A stretch of DNA of 64,000 nucleotides from Paraburkholderia bannensis NBRC 103871 (GTDB lineage: Bacteria > Pseudomonadota > Gammaproteobacteria > Burkholderiales > Burkholderiaceae): contig NZ_BAYA01000006.1 of assembly GCF_000685015.1 (NCBI RefSeq), positions 124,001-188,000 on the forward strand. Direction: 5' to 3'. Positions 1-8,090 of the stretch are shown one piece after another. The translations under genes were made by a program, and so were the position numbers. The notes below the pieces were generated by a model. The model was not told the DNA's origin. It made no database searches and saw nothing but the letters and a program-made list of their open reading frames with translations. Each line of letters begins with the position of its first letter. Position 1 is the stretch's first letter.

Positions 1-408
1 GGCCTGGCAGGCGCGCGCTGCGGCTTCGCGCTGGCGCAGCCCGCGCTGCTCGCGGCCTTGCGCGCGCGGCTGGGCGCGTGGACGGTCAGCGGGCCCGCGC
101 GCCACGCCGTCACGCACGCGTTCGAAGACACCGCCTGGCAAGCCGCGATGCGCGAACACCTGGCCGCCGAGGGGGCGCGGCTCGCTGCCCTGCTCCGCGC
201 GCATGGCTTCACGCCGCACGCCACGCCGCTCTACGCCTGGATCGCCGATGCGCGCGCCGCGCAGTTGCAGGACGCACTCGCCGCGCGCGCGGTCTGGACG
301 CGCCGCTTCGATGCGCCCGCGAGCCTGCGCTTCGGCCTGCCCGCGTCGGAAGACGAATGGCAGCGCTTCGCAGCGGCGCTCGCGCACGCGGTGGAGGCCA
401 TCGGCTGA
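1..408 (+). CDS. cobD: Threonine-phosphate decarboxylase, C-terminal part (5' end outside window)
   Basis: The frame is open from base 1 and ends at TGA 406-408, leaving 135 residues. It begins with Gly-Leu-Ala-Gly-Ala-Arg-Cys-Gly-Phe, which matches the conserved region just after the PLP lysine in class I/II fold aminotransferases of the CobD (CobC in Pseudomonas naming) family. Family knowledge: this PLP enzyme decarboxylates L-threonine phosphate to (R)-1-amino-2-propanol phosphate, the linker between corrin ring and nucleotide loop. The stop overlaps the next start by one base (TGATG), so the two are probably cotranscribed. The PLP lysine itself lies upstream of the window, so identity rests on the C-terminal region and the cobalamin neighbourhood. 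Confidence 0.8.
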   Translation, partial: GLAGARCGFALAQPALLAALRARLGAWTVSGPARHAVTHAFEDTAWQAAMREHLAAEGARLAALLRAHGFTPHATPLYAWIADARAAQLQDALAARAVWTRRFDAPASLRFGLPASEDEWQRFAAALAHAVEAIG

Positions 409-1304
409 TGCGCGCGCTCGTTCGTCTCGCACCGATACTCGCGGCAGCATTCACCCTCGGCGTCGCGTACGCCGCGCCCGTGAGCGCCGTCGACGACAAC
501 GGCGACACCATCACGCTCGCCGGGCCCGCGCAGCGCGTGGTGAGCCTCGCACCGCACATCACCGAACTCGTCTACGCGGCAGGCGGCGGCGCGAAGCTGG
601 TCGGCGCGGTGAGCTACAGCGATTACCCGCCGCAGGCGAAGAGCGTGCCGCGCGTGGGCGACAACCGCGCGCTCGACCTCGAACGCATCGCCGCGCTCAA
701 GCCCGACCTGATCGTCGTCTGGCGTCATGGCAACGCACAGCAGCAGCTCGACCGTCTGCGCGAGTTGCACATTCCGCTCTTCTTCAGCGAGCCGCATCGT
801 CTGGACGACGTGGCGACTTCGCTCACGCGGCTGGGCGCGCTGCTCGGCACTGACGCAACCGCGCAGGACGCAGCGCGCGTATATCGCGGCCAGATCGCGC
901 AACTGCGCGCGACCTACGCACAGCGCGCGCCGGTCAGCGTGTTCTACGAAGTGTGGGATCAGCCGCTCATGACGATCAACGGCGAGTCGATGATTTCCGA
1001 TGCGATCGCACTATGCGGCGGGCGCAATGTGTTCGCCGCGCTGCGCCCGCAGGTGCCGACGCTGTCGACCGAAGCCGTGATCGCCGCGAATCCCGATGCG
1101 ATCGTGACGGCCTCGGCGGGCGCGACCGCGCCGGATCGCCTGCTCCCCGCACTGGAGCGCTGGCGCGCGTGGCCTCAAATGAAGGCGGTCGCGCACGGCA
1201 ACCTCTACGCCATCGACGGCGACCTGCTCTCGCGTGCGGGCCCGCGCATCGCGCAAGGTGCGCAACGGCTCTGCGAAGACTTGCAGCGTGCACGCACGAA
1301 TTGA
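408..1304 (+). CDS. btuF: Periplasmic cobalamin-binding protein of a B12 ABC transporter (BtuF-like)
   Basis: This 298-residue protein starts with a Sec-type signal peptide (MRALVRLAPILAAAF, cleavage probably near AYAAP). The mature part has the Fe3+-siderophore/B12 binding-protein pattern: RVVSLAPHITELVYAAG near the start, then a lobe with LDLERIAALKPDLIVVW, and a C-terminal lobe with AIVTASAG. It would capture cobalamin or cobinamide in the periplasm and hand it to the BtuCD-like permease and ATPase on the other strand at 3871-5777. It overlaps cobD by one base. Ligand choice (B12 versus a siderophore) rests on the surrounding cob genes. Confidence 0.8.
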   Translation: MRALVRLAPILAAAFTLGVAYAAPVSAVDDNGDTITLAGPAQRVVSLAPHITELVYAAGGGAKLVGAVSYSDYPPQAKSVPRVGDNRALDLERIAALKPDLIVVWRHGNAQQQLDRLRELHIPLFFSEPHRLDDVATSLTRLGALLGTDATAQDAARVYRGQIAQLRATYAQRAPVSVFYEVWDQPLMTINGESMISDAIALCGGRNVFAALRPQVPTLSTEAVIAANPDAIVTASAGATAPDRLLPALERWRAWPQMKAVAHGNLYAIDGDLLSRAGPRIAQGAQRLCEDLQRARTN

Positions 1305-1345
1305 TCTGGATTCCGAATAATTGACGCAAGCGTGACCATCGCGCG

Positions 1346-1954
1346 TCAAGCGTTCCAGCGCGAGAGCAGCCATTCGCCGCTCGACGATTCGCGGTGCAGC
1401 ACCACGATTGCGGCCATTTCCAGCGGCCAGCGCACGCAGCGCTCCAGCGGCACGCCCAGCGCACGCGCCGCCACCGTACGGATCACGCCCGCATGCGCGA
1501 CAGCCCAGACCGTGGCGCGCGCCCCGGTTTGATTCGCGTCGAGCGATTCGAACCACGACGTCACGCGTGCATCGAATTGCGCGACGCTTTCGCCGCCATG
1601 ATCGCGAGCGTACAGGAAATTGGCTGCCCATGCGTCGATCTGCGCGCGCTCGATACCATCCCAGCGCTGCATTTCCCACGCGCCGAAATCCATTTCCGCG
1701 AGTCGCGCATCTTCGTGCGGCACGAGCGACTCAGCCGAAGCGTGATCGCGCGCCAGCACGCGCGCTACGCTCGCGCAGCGCGTGAGCGGACTTGTTTCGA
1801 TACGCGCGGGAGCCCGCACGCCCAGCGCCGCCAGACGCGCGGCAATGGATGCCGCGCCCGCTTCGGCGTTGGCCGCCAGCGCGACATCGGAGCGGCCGTA
1901 GCAAATACCCGCTTCGAGCGCCACAGCCGGATGGCGGATCAGGACGAGATCCAT
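1346..1954 (-). CDS. cobC: Alpha-ribazole phosphatase, histidine phosphatase family
   Basis: This 202-residue protein begins MDLVLIRHPAVA, where the RH pair is the phosphohistidine motif of the phosphoglycerate mutase-like superfamily. Further conserved pieces are SPLTRC, the region EMDFGAWE, and a C-terminal VAHAGVIR that supplies the second catalytic histidine. In the cobalamin pathway this enzyme dephosphorylates alpha-ribazole-5'-phosphate or adenosylcobalamin-5'-phosphate. Its first 16 bases overlap the end of cobS, so it is translationally coupled at the end of the cobT-cobS-cobC stretch. The 3' end converges on btuF with a 41-base gap. Confidence 0.85.
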   Translation of the reverse strand: MDLVLIRHPAVALEAGICYGRSDVALAANAEAGAASIAARLAALGVRAPARIETSPLTRCASVARVLARDHASAESLVPHEDARLAEMDFGAWEMQRWDGIERAQIDAWAANFLYARDHGGESVAQFDARVTSWFESLDANQTGARATVWAVAHAGVIRTVAARALGVPLERCVRWPLEMAAIVVLHRESSSGEWLLSRWNA

Positions 1955-2706
1955 GCGAGCCCCATGAGGTAAATCGCCAGTTCGAAAATCTGCTGCGCGA
2001 AGCCGAGACAGTCGCCCGTATAGCCGCCGATGCGCCGCACGAAATAACGCCCGAGCAAAAAGCGCAGCGCGCCGAGCACGGCGAGCGTCGCGAGCGCCGC
2101 GCGCCAGTCCGGCCACGCGGGCCAGAAAAGCCACGGCAAGCCGAACACACTTGCGCACATCAGTGCGAGCGCGCTCAAGCGTTGCGCGACGGGCTTCGCC
2201 TTGCCTTCGGGACGCACGTAATCGAGCGAGGACAGATAGCTGATCGCGAACACGCGGCTCGCCGCATGGCCCGCGATCATCAGCGTGGCCGCGCGCAACG
2301 GCGGCAGCGACGCCAGCGTCTGCCACTTCAGCGCAAGCGCCACCACCACGCCAATCGCACCGAACGCGCCAACGCGCGAGTCGTGCATGATGCGCAGCAC
2401 GTCCTCTTTCTTGTACCCGCCGCCGAACGCATCAAGACAATCGGCGAGACCGTCTTCGTGGAAAGCGCCCGTCACCAGCAGCGTCGCGGCCATGGAAAGC
2501 AGCACGGCCACGCTCGAAGGAAACACATGCAGCGCGGCCAGATAGACCAGCGCCGCGAGCGCGCCGATCAACACGCCGACGAGCGGGAAATAGCGTGCCG
2601 CAGCGTTGAGCCACTGCGGCTCGAAGCCTACCCAGCGCGGCACCGGCACGCGCGTGAAATAGCCGAGCGCCGTGAAGAAGTAGCGCACTTCCATGAGCGG
2701 ATTCAT
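1939..2706 (-). CDS. cobS: Adenosylcobinamide-GDP ribazoletransferase (cobalamin synthase)
   Basis: This 255-residue integral membrane protein joins adenosylcobinamide-GDP to alpha-ribazole (phosphate), the last joining step of the nucleotide loop pathway. Family signatures are present: FFTALGYFTRVPVP near the N-terminus, FHEDGLADCLDAFGGGY with acidic metal-binding residues around 85-100, and MHDSRVGAFGA. Several hydrophobic segments follow. The start MNPLMEV (2706) was chosen; a second ATG lies four codons later. It sits 47 bases after cobT and overlaps cobC, consistent with one operon. Confidence 0.92.
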   Translation of the reverse strand: MNPLMEVRYFFTALGYFTRVPVPRWVGFEPQWLNAAARYFPLVGVLIGALAALVYLAALHVFPSSVAVLLSMAATLLVTGAFHEDGLADCLDAFGGGYKKEDVLRIMHDSRVGAFGAIGVVVALALKWQTLASLPPLRAATLMIAGHAASRVFAISYLSSLDYVRPEGKAKPVAQRLSALALMCASVFGLPWLFWPAWPDWRAALATLAVLGALRFLLGRYFVRRIGGYTGDCLGFAQQIFELAIYLMGLAWISS

Positions 2707-2753
2707 GGCGCTCGCACGGCCATTCGCCCCGTCCGCGCGTTCATCGGCGTCGC

Positions 2754-3824
2754 TCAATGCCCACGCTCGCTGCGCTCGTCGACGCCTGCGGATTCGAAGC
2801 TCGCCATTTCGTTCAGGAACGCCGTGGCCGCACGCAGCAGCGGCACCGCCAGCGCCGCGCCCGTGCCTTCGCCTAGCCGCAGGTCGAGCGTGAGCAGCTC
2901 GCGCGCGCCGAAATGATCGAGCATGCGACGATGCCCCGCTTCGTTCGACGCGTGCGCGAACACGCAGTAATCGCGCACGTGCGGCGAGAGCGCATCGGCC
3001 ACCACCAGCGCCGAAGTCGCGATAAAGCCATCGACGAGAATCGCCATGCGCTGACGCGCCGCTTCGAGATACGCGCCTGCCATCATTGCGATTTCGAAGC
3101 CGCCGAAGGTTGCGAGCACATCGATCGGATCGCGCGCGTTCGCGTGGCGCGCAAGCGCCGCCGCGAGCACGTTGCGCTTTTTCGCGAGGCCCGCATTGTC
3201 GAGGCCCGTGCCGCGCCCGACGCATTCGTCGATCGGCACGCCGCACAGGCGGCTCATCAGGCACGCCGCTGCCGAGGTATTCGCGATCCCCATTTCGCCG
3301 AAGCCGATCACGTTGGTGCCAAGCGCCGCATGATGGCGCACGCGCGCCGCGCCCGCCGCGAGCGCGGCGATGGCCTGCTCGCGCGTCATGGCCGTGTCGT
3401 GCGCGAAGTTGCGCGTGCCCTGCGCGATGGGAACCGAAACGAGCCTGGAGGTATCGACGGGCGGCAGCGGCGTCGCCACGCCCGCATCGACGATTTCGAG
3501 TTCGAGCCCGGCCACGCCGCTAAAGGCGTTGATGGCCGCGCCGCCCGCGAGGAAGTTCGCGACCATCTGCGCGGTGACGGCCTGCGGATAGGGGCTCACG
3601 CCTTCGTGCGCGATGCCGTGATCGCCCGCGAACACGATCATCGCGGGGCGCTCGACGCGCGGCTGCGTCGTGCGCTGGATCATGCCGAGCTGGCGCGCGA
3701 GCGTTTCGAGGCGGCCAAGGCTGCCAGGCGGCTTGGTCTTGGTGTCGATGAGATGCTGGAGCGTGTCGCGCAGCGAGGTGTCCAGCGGCTCGACGGTGAT
3801 CAGGTCGGAAAGCGTGGTGCTCAT
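2754..3824 (-). CDS. cobT: Nicotinate-nucleotide--dimethylbenzimidazole phosphoribosyltransferase
   Basis: This 356-residue cytoplasmic enzyme makes alpha-ribazole-5'-phosphate from nicotinate mononucleotide and DMB, activating the lower ligand of B12. The sequence shows KPPGSLGRLE near residues 30-40, VFAGDHGIAHEGVSPYPQ, GEMGIANTSAAA and the C-terminal RLGEGTGAALA, whose glutamate is the known catalytic base of the family. The start MSTTLSD (3824) was preferred over an upstream in-frame codon because family members begin here. It lies between the transporter genes and cobS, all on the minus strand. Confidence 0.93.
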   Translation of the reverse strand: MSTTLSDLITVEPLDTSLRDTLQHLIDTKTKPPGSLGRLETLARQLGMIQRTTQPRVERPAMIVFAGDHGIAHEGVSPYPQAVTAQMVANFLAGGAAINAFSGVAGLELEIVDAGVATPLPPVDTSRLVSVPIAQGTRNFAHDTAMTREQAIAALAAGAARVRHHAALGTNVIGFGEMGIANTSAAACLMSRLCGVPIDECVGRGTGLDNAGLAKKRNVLAAALARHANARDPIDVLATFGGFEIAMMAGAYLEAARQRMAILVDGFIATSALVVADALSPHVRDYCVFAHASNEAGHRRMLDHFGARELLTLDLRLGEGTGAALAVPLLRAATAFLNEMASFESAGVDERSERGH

Positions 3825-3870
3825 ATCGGTTCTTGGTAGGCGTTGTGTTCGGGTTGCGCGCGACGTCGGT

Positions 3871-4698
3871 TCAACGTTCGTGCGCGGCATCGGTATGCAG
3901 GGAGAAAGCGGCGTGGCCCAGCGCGGGCACGAGCGCCTCGTGCGGGCCGTCGCGAATCAGCGTGAGGGGATGGCCGAACGCTTCGCTCGCGCGTTCGGCG
4001 GTGAGCACGTCGCGCACCGGGCCGGCCCAGCAGCCGCCACGGCCATCGAGCAGCAACGCGTGGGTCGCATAGCGGCGCGCGAGGTTGAGATCGTGGCACG
4101 ACAACACGACCGAGCGCGCATCCACACGCACCCATTGCCTGAGCGCTTCGAGACACGCGATCTGGTGATGCAGGTCGAGATGCGCGAGCGGTTCGTCGAG
4201 CAGCAGCAGCGGCGCCGCCTGGCACAGCACGGCCGCCAGCGCGACGCGTTGGCGCTCGCCGCCCGAGAGCGAGAGCACGTCGCGCGCAGCGAAGGCTTCG
4301 AGGCCCAGTTGCGCAAGCGCCGCGTGCGCGGCGGCGCGGTCTTCGTCGCTGTCCCAACCCCAGCCCGCGAGATGCGGATAACGGTTGAGCAGCACGATAT
4401 CGAGCACGCTCGCGCTGAACGCGTCGCGCACGTCCTGAGGCATGAGCGCGCGACGTTGCGCAAGCTGCACGGGTTTCCAGTCGCGCAATGCCATGCCGTC
4501 GATTTCGACGTGGCCCGCAGCGGGCGCACGCAAGCCCGCGAGCGTGGCGATCAAGGTGGTCTTGCCCGCGCCGTTCGCGCCCGCCACGCACCAGATTTCG
4601 CCTGCGCCGAAGCATTGCGTGAGGTTTTCGACGAGCGTGCGCGTGCCCGCGCGCAGCGTGAGCGCTTGTGTGGCGAGCAAGGCGTTGGCCGTCTTCAT
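3871..4698 (-). CDS. btuD: ABC transporter ATP-binding protein for cobalamin (BtuD-like)
   Basis: This 275-residue ATPase has a Walker A GANGAGKTTL near residue 40, signature LSGGERQRVALA, Walker B LLLLDEPLAHLD and switch histidine in SCHDLNL. This is the FecE/BtuD subgroup. It should energise import of cobalamin through the permease encoded immediately upstream, whose stop overlaps this start by 4 bases (ATGA). No substrate specificity can be read from an ATPase alone; the cob context and the B12-type binding protein at 408-1304 support cobalamin. Confidence 0.85.
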   Translation of the reverse strand: MKTANALLATQALTLRAGTRTLVENLTQCFGAGEIWCVAGANGAGKTTLIATLAGLRAPAAGHVEIDGMALRDWKPVQLAQRRALMPQDVRDAFSASVLDIVLLNRYPHLAGWGWDSDEDRAAAHAALAQLGLEAFAARDVLSLSGGERQRVALAAVLCQAAPLLLLDEPLAHLDLHHQIACLEALRQWVRVDARSVVLSCHDLNLARRYATHALLLDGRGGCWAGPVRDVLTAERASEAFGHPLTLIRDGPHEALVPALGHAAFSLHTDAAHER

Positions 4699-5777
4699 GA
4701 TGCGCGCCTGCGCAGCAACATCCACAGAAACACGGGCACGCCCGCGAGCGCGGTCACGACGCCTACGGGCAATTGCGTCGGCGCGGCCACGGTGCGCGCC
4801 GCGAGATCGGCGGCCATCACGGCGAGGCCTCCCGCGAGCGCCGCGGCGGGCACGAGCATGCGCTGGTCGTTGCCGAACGCGAGCCGCAACAGATGCGGCA
4901 CGACCAGCCCGACAAAGCCGATGGTGCCGCCCGTCGTCACGGCAGCCGCTGCCGCGAGCGAAGCCGCGAGATAGACGCCCAGCCGCAGACGCAGCACCGG
5001 CACGCCGAGCGCCTGCGCGGCAGCGTCGCCGCGCAGCAGCACGTTCAAACGCGGCGCGGCGCACAAGCCGAAACCCAGCACGAGCACCAGCGCGATCCAC
5101 GCAGGCCAGGCCGTCCCAATGCCGTCGAGATCGCCGGTGAGCCAGAACAGCATGCCGCGCAGGCGTGCATCGGGCGCAAGCGTTAGCAGCAAGGTGATGA
5201 GCGCGCCCCACCCCGCCGCCGTCACTGCGCCAGTGAGCAGGAGGCGCGGCGAGCTGTCCTGCGGCTCGCCGCGCCAGAGTTCGCGGCGAGCCAGGCCGAG
5301 CACGAGCAGGATCGAGATGAACGCGCCCGCACAGGCGCTCGCCTGCACACCCCACCAAGCGAAGCCCGCGATCATCGCCACGAGGGCGAATGCAGCCGCG
5401 CCACCGGATACGCCGAGCACATACGGCTCCGCGAGCGGATTGCGCAGCAGCACCTGCAATAGCGCGCCCGCGAGCGCGAGCAACGCACCGCACGCAAAGC
5501 CGCCGAGCGCGCGCGGCAAGCGCAGCGTGTGCACGATGTCGCTCGCGAGATCGTGCGGCCCGGCGCCGGGCCAGAGCGCATGCAGCGCTTGCGCGAACGT
5601 CACCGGCACGCTGCCGGTCACGAGCGATGCGAAAAACACCGCGCACGACGTCACCGCGAGCACGCACCAGATCGTCACGGCGCGACGCGCGTGCATCGCG
5701 GGACGCGCGCGCCCGGCCGAGCGCATTGGCGGCGGCGCATGGGCGTGGCGCGGATCGTCGGAGCTTGCGGTTCGCAT
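4695..5777 (-). CDS. btuC: Cobalamin ABC transporter permease, FecCD family (BtuC-like)
   Basis: This is a 360-residue polytopic membrane protein of the FecCD family. Recognisable family stretches are LRLPRALGGFACGALLALAGALLQVLLRNPLAEPYVLG, read in short blocks, then GVSGGAAAF and the coupling region TIGFVGLVVPHLLRL. About ten hydrophobic segments span it. The first 30 residues are basic and Pro/His rich and may include extra codons: a start at MRSAG or MHARR inside the frame is possible. It is the first gene of the minus-strand cobalamin group and overlaps the ATPase gene by 4 bases. Confidence 0.87.
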   Translation of the reverse strand: MRTASSDDPRHAHAPPPMRSAGRARPAMHARRAVTIWCVLAVTSCAVFFASLVTGSVPVTFAQALHALWPGAGPHDLASDIVHTLRLPRALGGFACGALLALAGALLQVLLRNPLAEPYVLGVSGGAAAFALVAMIAGFAWWGVQASACAGAFISILLVLGLARRELWRGEPQDSSPRLLLTGAVTAAGWGALITLLLTLAPDARLRGMLFWLTGDLDGIGTAWPAWIALVLVLGFGLCAAPRLNVLLRGDAAAQALGVPVLRLRLGVYLAASLAAAAAVTTGGTIGFVGLVVPHLLRLAFGNDQRMLVPAAALAGGLAVMAADLAARTVAAPTQLPVGVVTALAGVPVFLWMLLRRRAS

Positions 5778-6059
5778 CGTCGGCAGTGGTCGGATTCAGG
5801 GGATCGCGAAATCGGATTCAAGGCGCAGTTCAACGCGCAGTGCATGACGCGACTCGCTATTGTCCGTTCTTTTGCCTCGTGGAATGAAATGGCCGTCAAA
5901 CGCGAGTGAAGTTTCAGGTGAATAGCGCGCGTGCCTCCACGCGAATCCACACTATGCGCCAACGTCTTGGCCCCTGTTTTTACAGAGCGCCCGTGTAGAA
6001 ACGCCCGATCGACAGCTTCACAAAGCGTCATTATTGCGCCGCGCGAGGACTGCCCCGTA

Positions 6060-6081
6060 AAAAAGACGCCGCTTTTGCGGC
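6060..6081 (-). terminator. Terminator-like hairpin on the minus strand inside the divergent gap
   Basis: Read on the minus strand, GCCGC-AAAA-GCGGC (6081-6068) is followed by GTC and six Ts. The shape is that of an intrinsic terminator, but no minus-strand gene ends just before it. It lies about 280 bases upstream of btuC, so it could end a short leader or small RNA, or act as an attenuator. The stem is only five pairs. Confidence 0.3.
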
Positions 6082-6205
6082 CCGGCAAAACGCATTCCAG
6101 CGGTCGAAGCAAGTCGGCTTTGCGGGCCCGAAACTGCAAGATACGGGCAAGAAGTAGGGATGTTACGTCTGGAAACGTCGTGGATGTCGGAATACGCGAC
6201 AATCC

Positions 6206-6217
6206 GCGCTAGAATGC
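6206..6217 (+). promoter_or_regulatory. Putative promoter -10 region for zapB-like/zapA
   Basis: TAGAAT at 6210-6215 sits inside GCGCTAGAATGC. The same 12 bases recur at 6970-6981 in front of the 6S RNA, which supports both as -10 regions. No good -35 is visible. An AGAGGA ribosome binding site (6226-6231) follows, 8 bases before the ATG at 6240. Confidence 0.45.
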
Positions 6218-6239
6218 CTGTCTTTAGAGGACGCAGCAC

Positions 6240-6590
6240 ATGCTCAACGAACTCGAAACACTCTCACAAAACATCGGGCGGCTGATCGAGATTAATCAGC
6301 GCCATCATGAAGCACGCGTGGCGCTCGAAGAGCAACTCGCGCAATTGCAGGCGCAATGCGAAGCGACCCGCGCCGAACTCGAACAGGTGCGCGAAGAGCG
6401 CGACGCGCTGCAAGCCGAGCGCGACGGTCTCTCCGCCAAGATCGACGACGCACAGGTTCGACTGAACGCGATCCTCGAAAAGCTGCCCCGCGCACGCGCG
6501 GGCGCAGACCGCGAGAACCAGCTCGATCTGCTCGCCCCGTCGCAAGACGCCGCCGACGACAATGCCGCTCGCCACGGAGAAAATGCATGA
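6240..6590 (+). CDS. ZapB-like coiled-coil protein
   Basis: This 116-residue protein is almost entirely heptad-like coiled coil from about residue 3 to 85 (LNELETLSQNIGRLIE, then many Leu/Ala positions with Glu, Gln and Arg), followed by a short acidic, disordered tail. It overlaps zapA by 4 bases (ATGA). Small coiled-coil proteins encoded just before zapA in beta- and gamma-proteobacteria are annotated as ZapB-related or TIGR02449 family and are thought to work with ZapA at the Z ring. The function is inferred from shape and position only. Confidence 0.7.
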   Translation: MLNELETLSQNIGRLIEINQRHHEARVALEEQLAQLQAQCEATRAELEQVREERDALQAERDGLSAKIDDAQVRLNAILEKLPRARAGADRENQLDLLAPSQDAADDNAARHGENA

Positions 6591-6901
6591 CGACCAAACA
6601 GATCGAAGCGACGATTCTCGGCCAGAGCTATCGCCTCGCCTGTTCGCCGGAAACCGAAGCCGCATTGCTTGAAGCCGTCGCGCGCGTGGATGCGGAAATG
6701 TCGAAGATCCGCAATCACAGTAACGTGCGTGGCCAGGATCGTATTGCCGTGATGGCCGCGCTTTCGCTGGCCTCGGAACTGCTGCGCCTGCAGACCAGCG
6801 TGCGACACGGCGAAGCATTCCCAGCCGAAGAAATCCGTCGTACAATGCGCCAAATGAATGAACAGCTCGGCGCAGTCATCCAGCAGTACGGTGTGCAGTA
6901 A
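6587..6901 (+). CDS. zapA: Cell division protein ZapA
   Basis: This 104-residue protein has the ZapA pattern: an N-terminal beta domain (TTKQIEATILGQSYRLACSP) and a C-terminal helix from about residue 45 with DRIAVMAALSLASELL. Family role: ZapA cross-links FtsZ filaments and stabilises the Z ring in the cytoplasm. The start is fixed by the 4-base overlap with the preceding coiled-coil gene. The 6S RNA gene follows, as is common for zapA loci in proteobacteria. Confidence 0.88.
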   Translation: MTTKQIEATILGQSYRLACSPETEAALLEAVARVDAEMSKIRNHSNVRGQDRIAVMAALSLASELLRLQTSVRHGEAFPAEEIRRTMRQMNEQLGAVIQQYGVQ

Positions 6902-6948
6902 GGTCTCGATTAGCGCGGTATTCGAAACACAGAATTCGATCTGCCTCG

Positions 6949-6981
6949 TTACAAAAGACAGCACGTAATGCGCTAGAATGC
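6949..6981 (+). promoter_or_regulatory. Putative promoter upstream of 6S RNA
   Basis: TTACAA (6949-6954) and TAGAAT (6974-6979) are separated by 19 bases. The -10 context GCGCTAGAATGC is identical to that before the zapB-like gene. The predicted start near 6986 would give a transcript with about 40 extra 5' bases before the mature 6S stem, so processing or a second promoter would be needed. Confidence 0.38.
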
Positions 6982-7026
6982 AGTTCATCGAAGCGTACAC
7001 AATACGTTTCGAAACAGGTTTAGTCA

Positions 7027-7207
7027 GCTTCCCTGCCTGGTTCGCCAAGGTCATATATTCCTTGAACCAATGCCATGTGCACGGTTGCGGAAATTTGTAG
7101 CACGGGTGTGCGCGTCACTAGTCTGATGTACCCGAAGTGCTGCTAACTGCGACCAATTCTGAACCCTCGGTTCAGGATGCCGGCCTAGCGGCTAAGGCGG
7201 GGACCTA
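7027..7207 (+). ncRNA. ssrS: 6S RNA
   Basis: This approximately 180-base RNA follows zapA. Its ends pair perfectly: TCCCTGCCT (7030-7038) with AGGCGGGGA (7195-7203), forming the closing stem of 6S RNA. Inside are the recognisable stretches GGTTCGCCAAGGTC and CCTTGAACC on the 5' side and the CTGAACCCTCGGTTCAG hairpin near the 3' side. Family role: 6S RNA binds the housekeeping RNA polymerase holoenzyme by mimicking an open promoter and lowers transcription in stationary phase. A strong terminator follows at 7212-7245. Exact ends are approximate. Confidence 0.85.
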
Positions 7208-7211
7208 TTCG

Positions 7212-7245
7212 AACGGCATCGGACATGTGTCCGATGCCGTTTTCC
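7212..7245 (+). terminator. Rho-independent terminator of the 6S RNA
   Basis: A 14-pair perfect inverted repeat, AACGGCATCGGACA (7212-7225) and its complement (7228-7241), is followed by a short T run. It lies immediately after the 6S closing stem. Confidence 0.85.
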
Positions 7246-7296
7246 ATTGCGGCCTCCCTCAGCCCTCCCTCCTCTTCCGACGTTCTTCTTCGACTC

Positions 7297-7755
7297 ATGC
7301 GCTACTGGCTAATGAAGTCCGAACCCGACGAAGCAAGCATCGACGATCTCGCCAACGCACCGCACCACACGTTGCCGTGGACGGGCGTGCGCAACTATCA
7401 GGCGCGCAACTTCATGCGCGACACCATGCAGGTCGGCGATGGCGTGCTCTTCTATCATTCGAGCTGCCCCGAGCCTGGCATTGCAGGTCTTGCGCAAGTG
7501 TCGTCGACACCCTATCCGGATCCCACGCAATTCGATCCGAAGAGCCCCTACTACGACGCGAAATCCACGCAGGAGAACCCGCGCTGGATGCTCGTCGATG
7601 TGGTGTTCAAGAAGAAGTCCGCGCTGATTGCGCTCGCCACGCTGCGCGAGCATGACGAACTCGCCGAGATGCGCGTGCTCGCCAAAGGCAATCGCCTCTC
7701 GATCACGCCCGTCACGAAGCCCGAGTGGGACTTCATCACGAAGCGACTGATGTAA
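7297..7755 (+). CDS. EVE domain-containing protein
   Basis: This 152-residue protein is one EVE (PUA-like fold) domain: MRYWLMKSEPDEASIDDL at the start, WTGVRNYQARNFMRD, GDGVLFYHSSC, and a C-terminal region ending WDFITKRLM. EVE proteins are small soluble proteins thought to bind modified bases in DNA or RNA; no enzyme activity is assigned. The start at 7297 was chosen because the conserved YWLMKSEP motif follows directly; upstream in-frame codons overlap the 6S terminator. It appears to be a single gene. Confidence 0.88.
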   Translation: MRYWLMKSEPDEASIDDLANAPHHTLPWTGVRNYQARNFMRDTMQVGDGVLFYHSSCPEPGIAGLAQVSSTPYPDPTQFDPKSPYYDAKSTQENPRWMLVDVVFKKKSALIALATLREHDELAEMRVLAKGNRLSITPVTKPEWDFITKRLM

Positions 7756-8090
7756 GGCACTTCGGCTTCATCGCGGACAACGGCGCCCTGCAATCGCTCC
7801 GGCGACCGGCTTCGCAATCTACAAAGATTGCAAAACGCCCTGCCCGCAGCGGGAACCCCACACGCGGCGCATCGCTCCAAGAACACGCGCGGCCACACAC
7901 GTTTCATCTTCCGCAGTTTCAGCCTGCACACGCAGCCGACATGCGTGCCCAAACTTGCGCACAATCATGCGCTCGCGCGGCACGCGTTCGTGTTTGTTCG
8001 TGCGTTTGTTCGTGTGTTTGTCCCTGCCCGTGCAGAGGCTCATGAACGTGTGCCGGCCGCTTGCGTAATCCGTTCTGCAAGGAGCCCAAA
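7756..8090. other. 335-base gap between EVE gene and SIMPL-domain gene
   Basis: No gene seen. The 3' half carries an imperfect tandem repeat (7989-8022). The right end contains the AAGGAG ribosome binding site of the next gene (8079-8084). Confidence 0.5.
7989..8022 (+). repeat. Three imperfect 10-12 base tandem repeats (CGTG[CG/TG]TTTGTT)
   Basis: CGTGTTTGTT (7989-7998), CGTGCGTTTGTT (7999-8010) and CGTGTGTTTGTC (8011-8022) lie end to end, 69 bases before the next start codon. They could vary in copy number; no function is visible. Confidence 0.7.

Larger units (their letters stand above)
5778..6239. other. 462-base gap between divergent btuC and zapB-like gene
   Basis: No convincing gene is present. 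I looked on the minus strand for a cobalamin riboswitch leading into btuC and did not find the B12-box pattern. The region holds a terminator-like hairpin on the minus strand (6060-6081) and the putative promoter of the zapB-like gene at its right end. Confidence 0.5.

Noticed and set aside
5778..6239. Cobalamin riboswitch before btuC
   Set aside because: I searched both strands by eye for the B12-box and its surrounding conserved pieces and found none.
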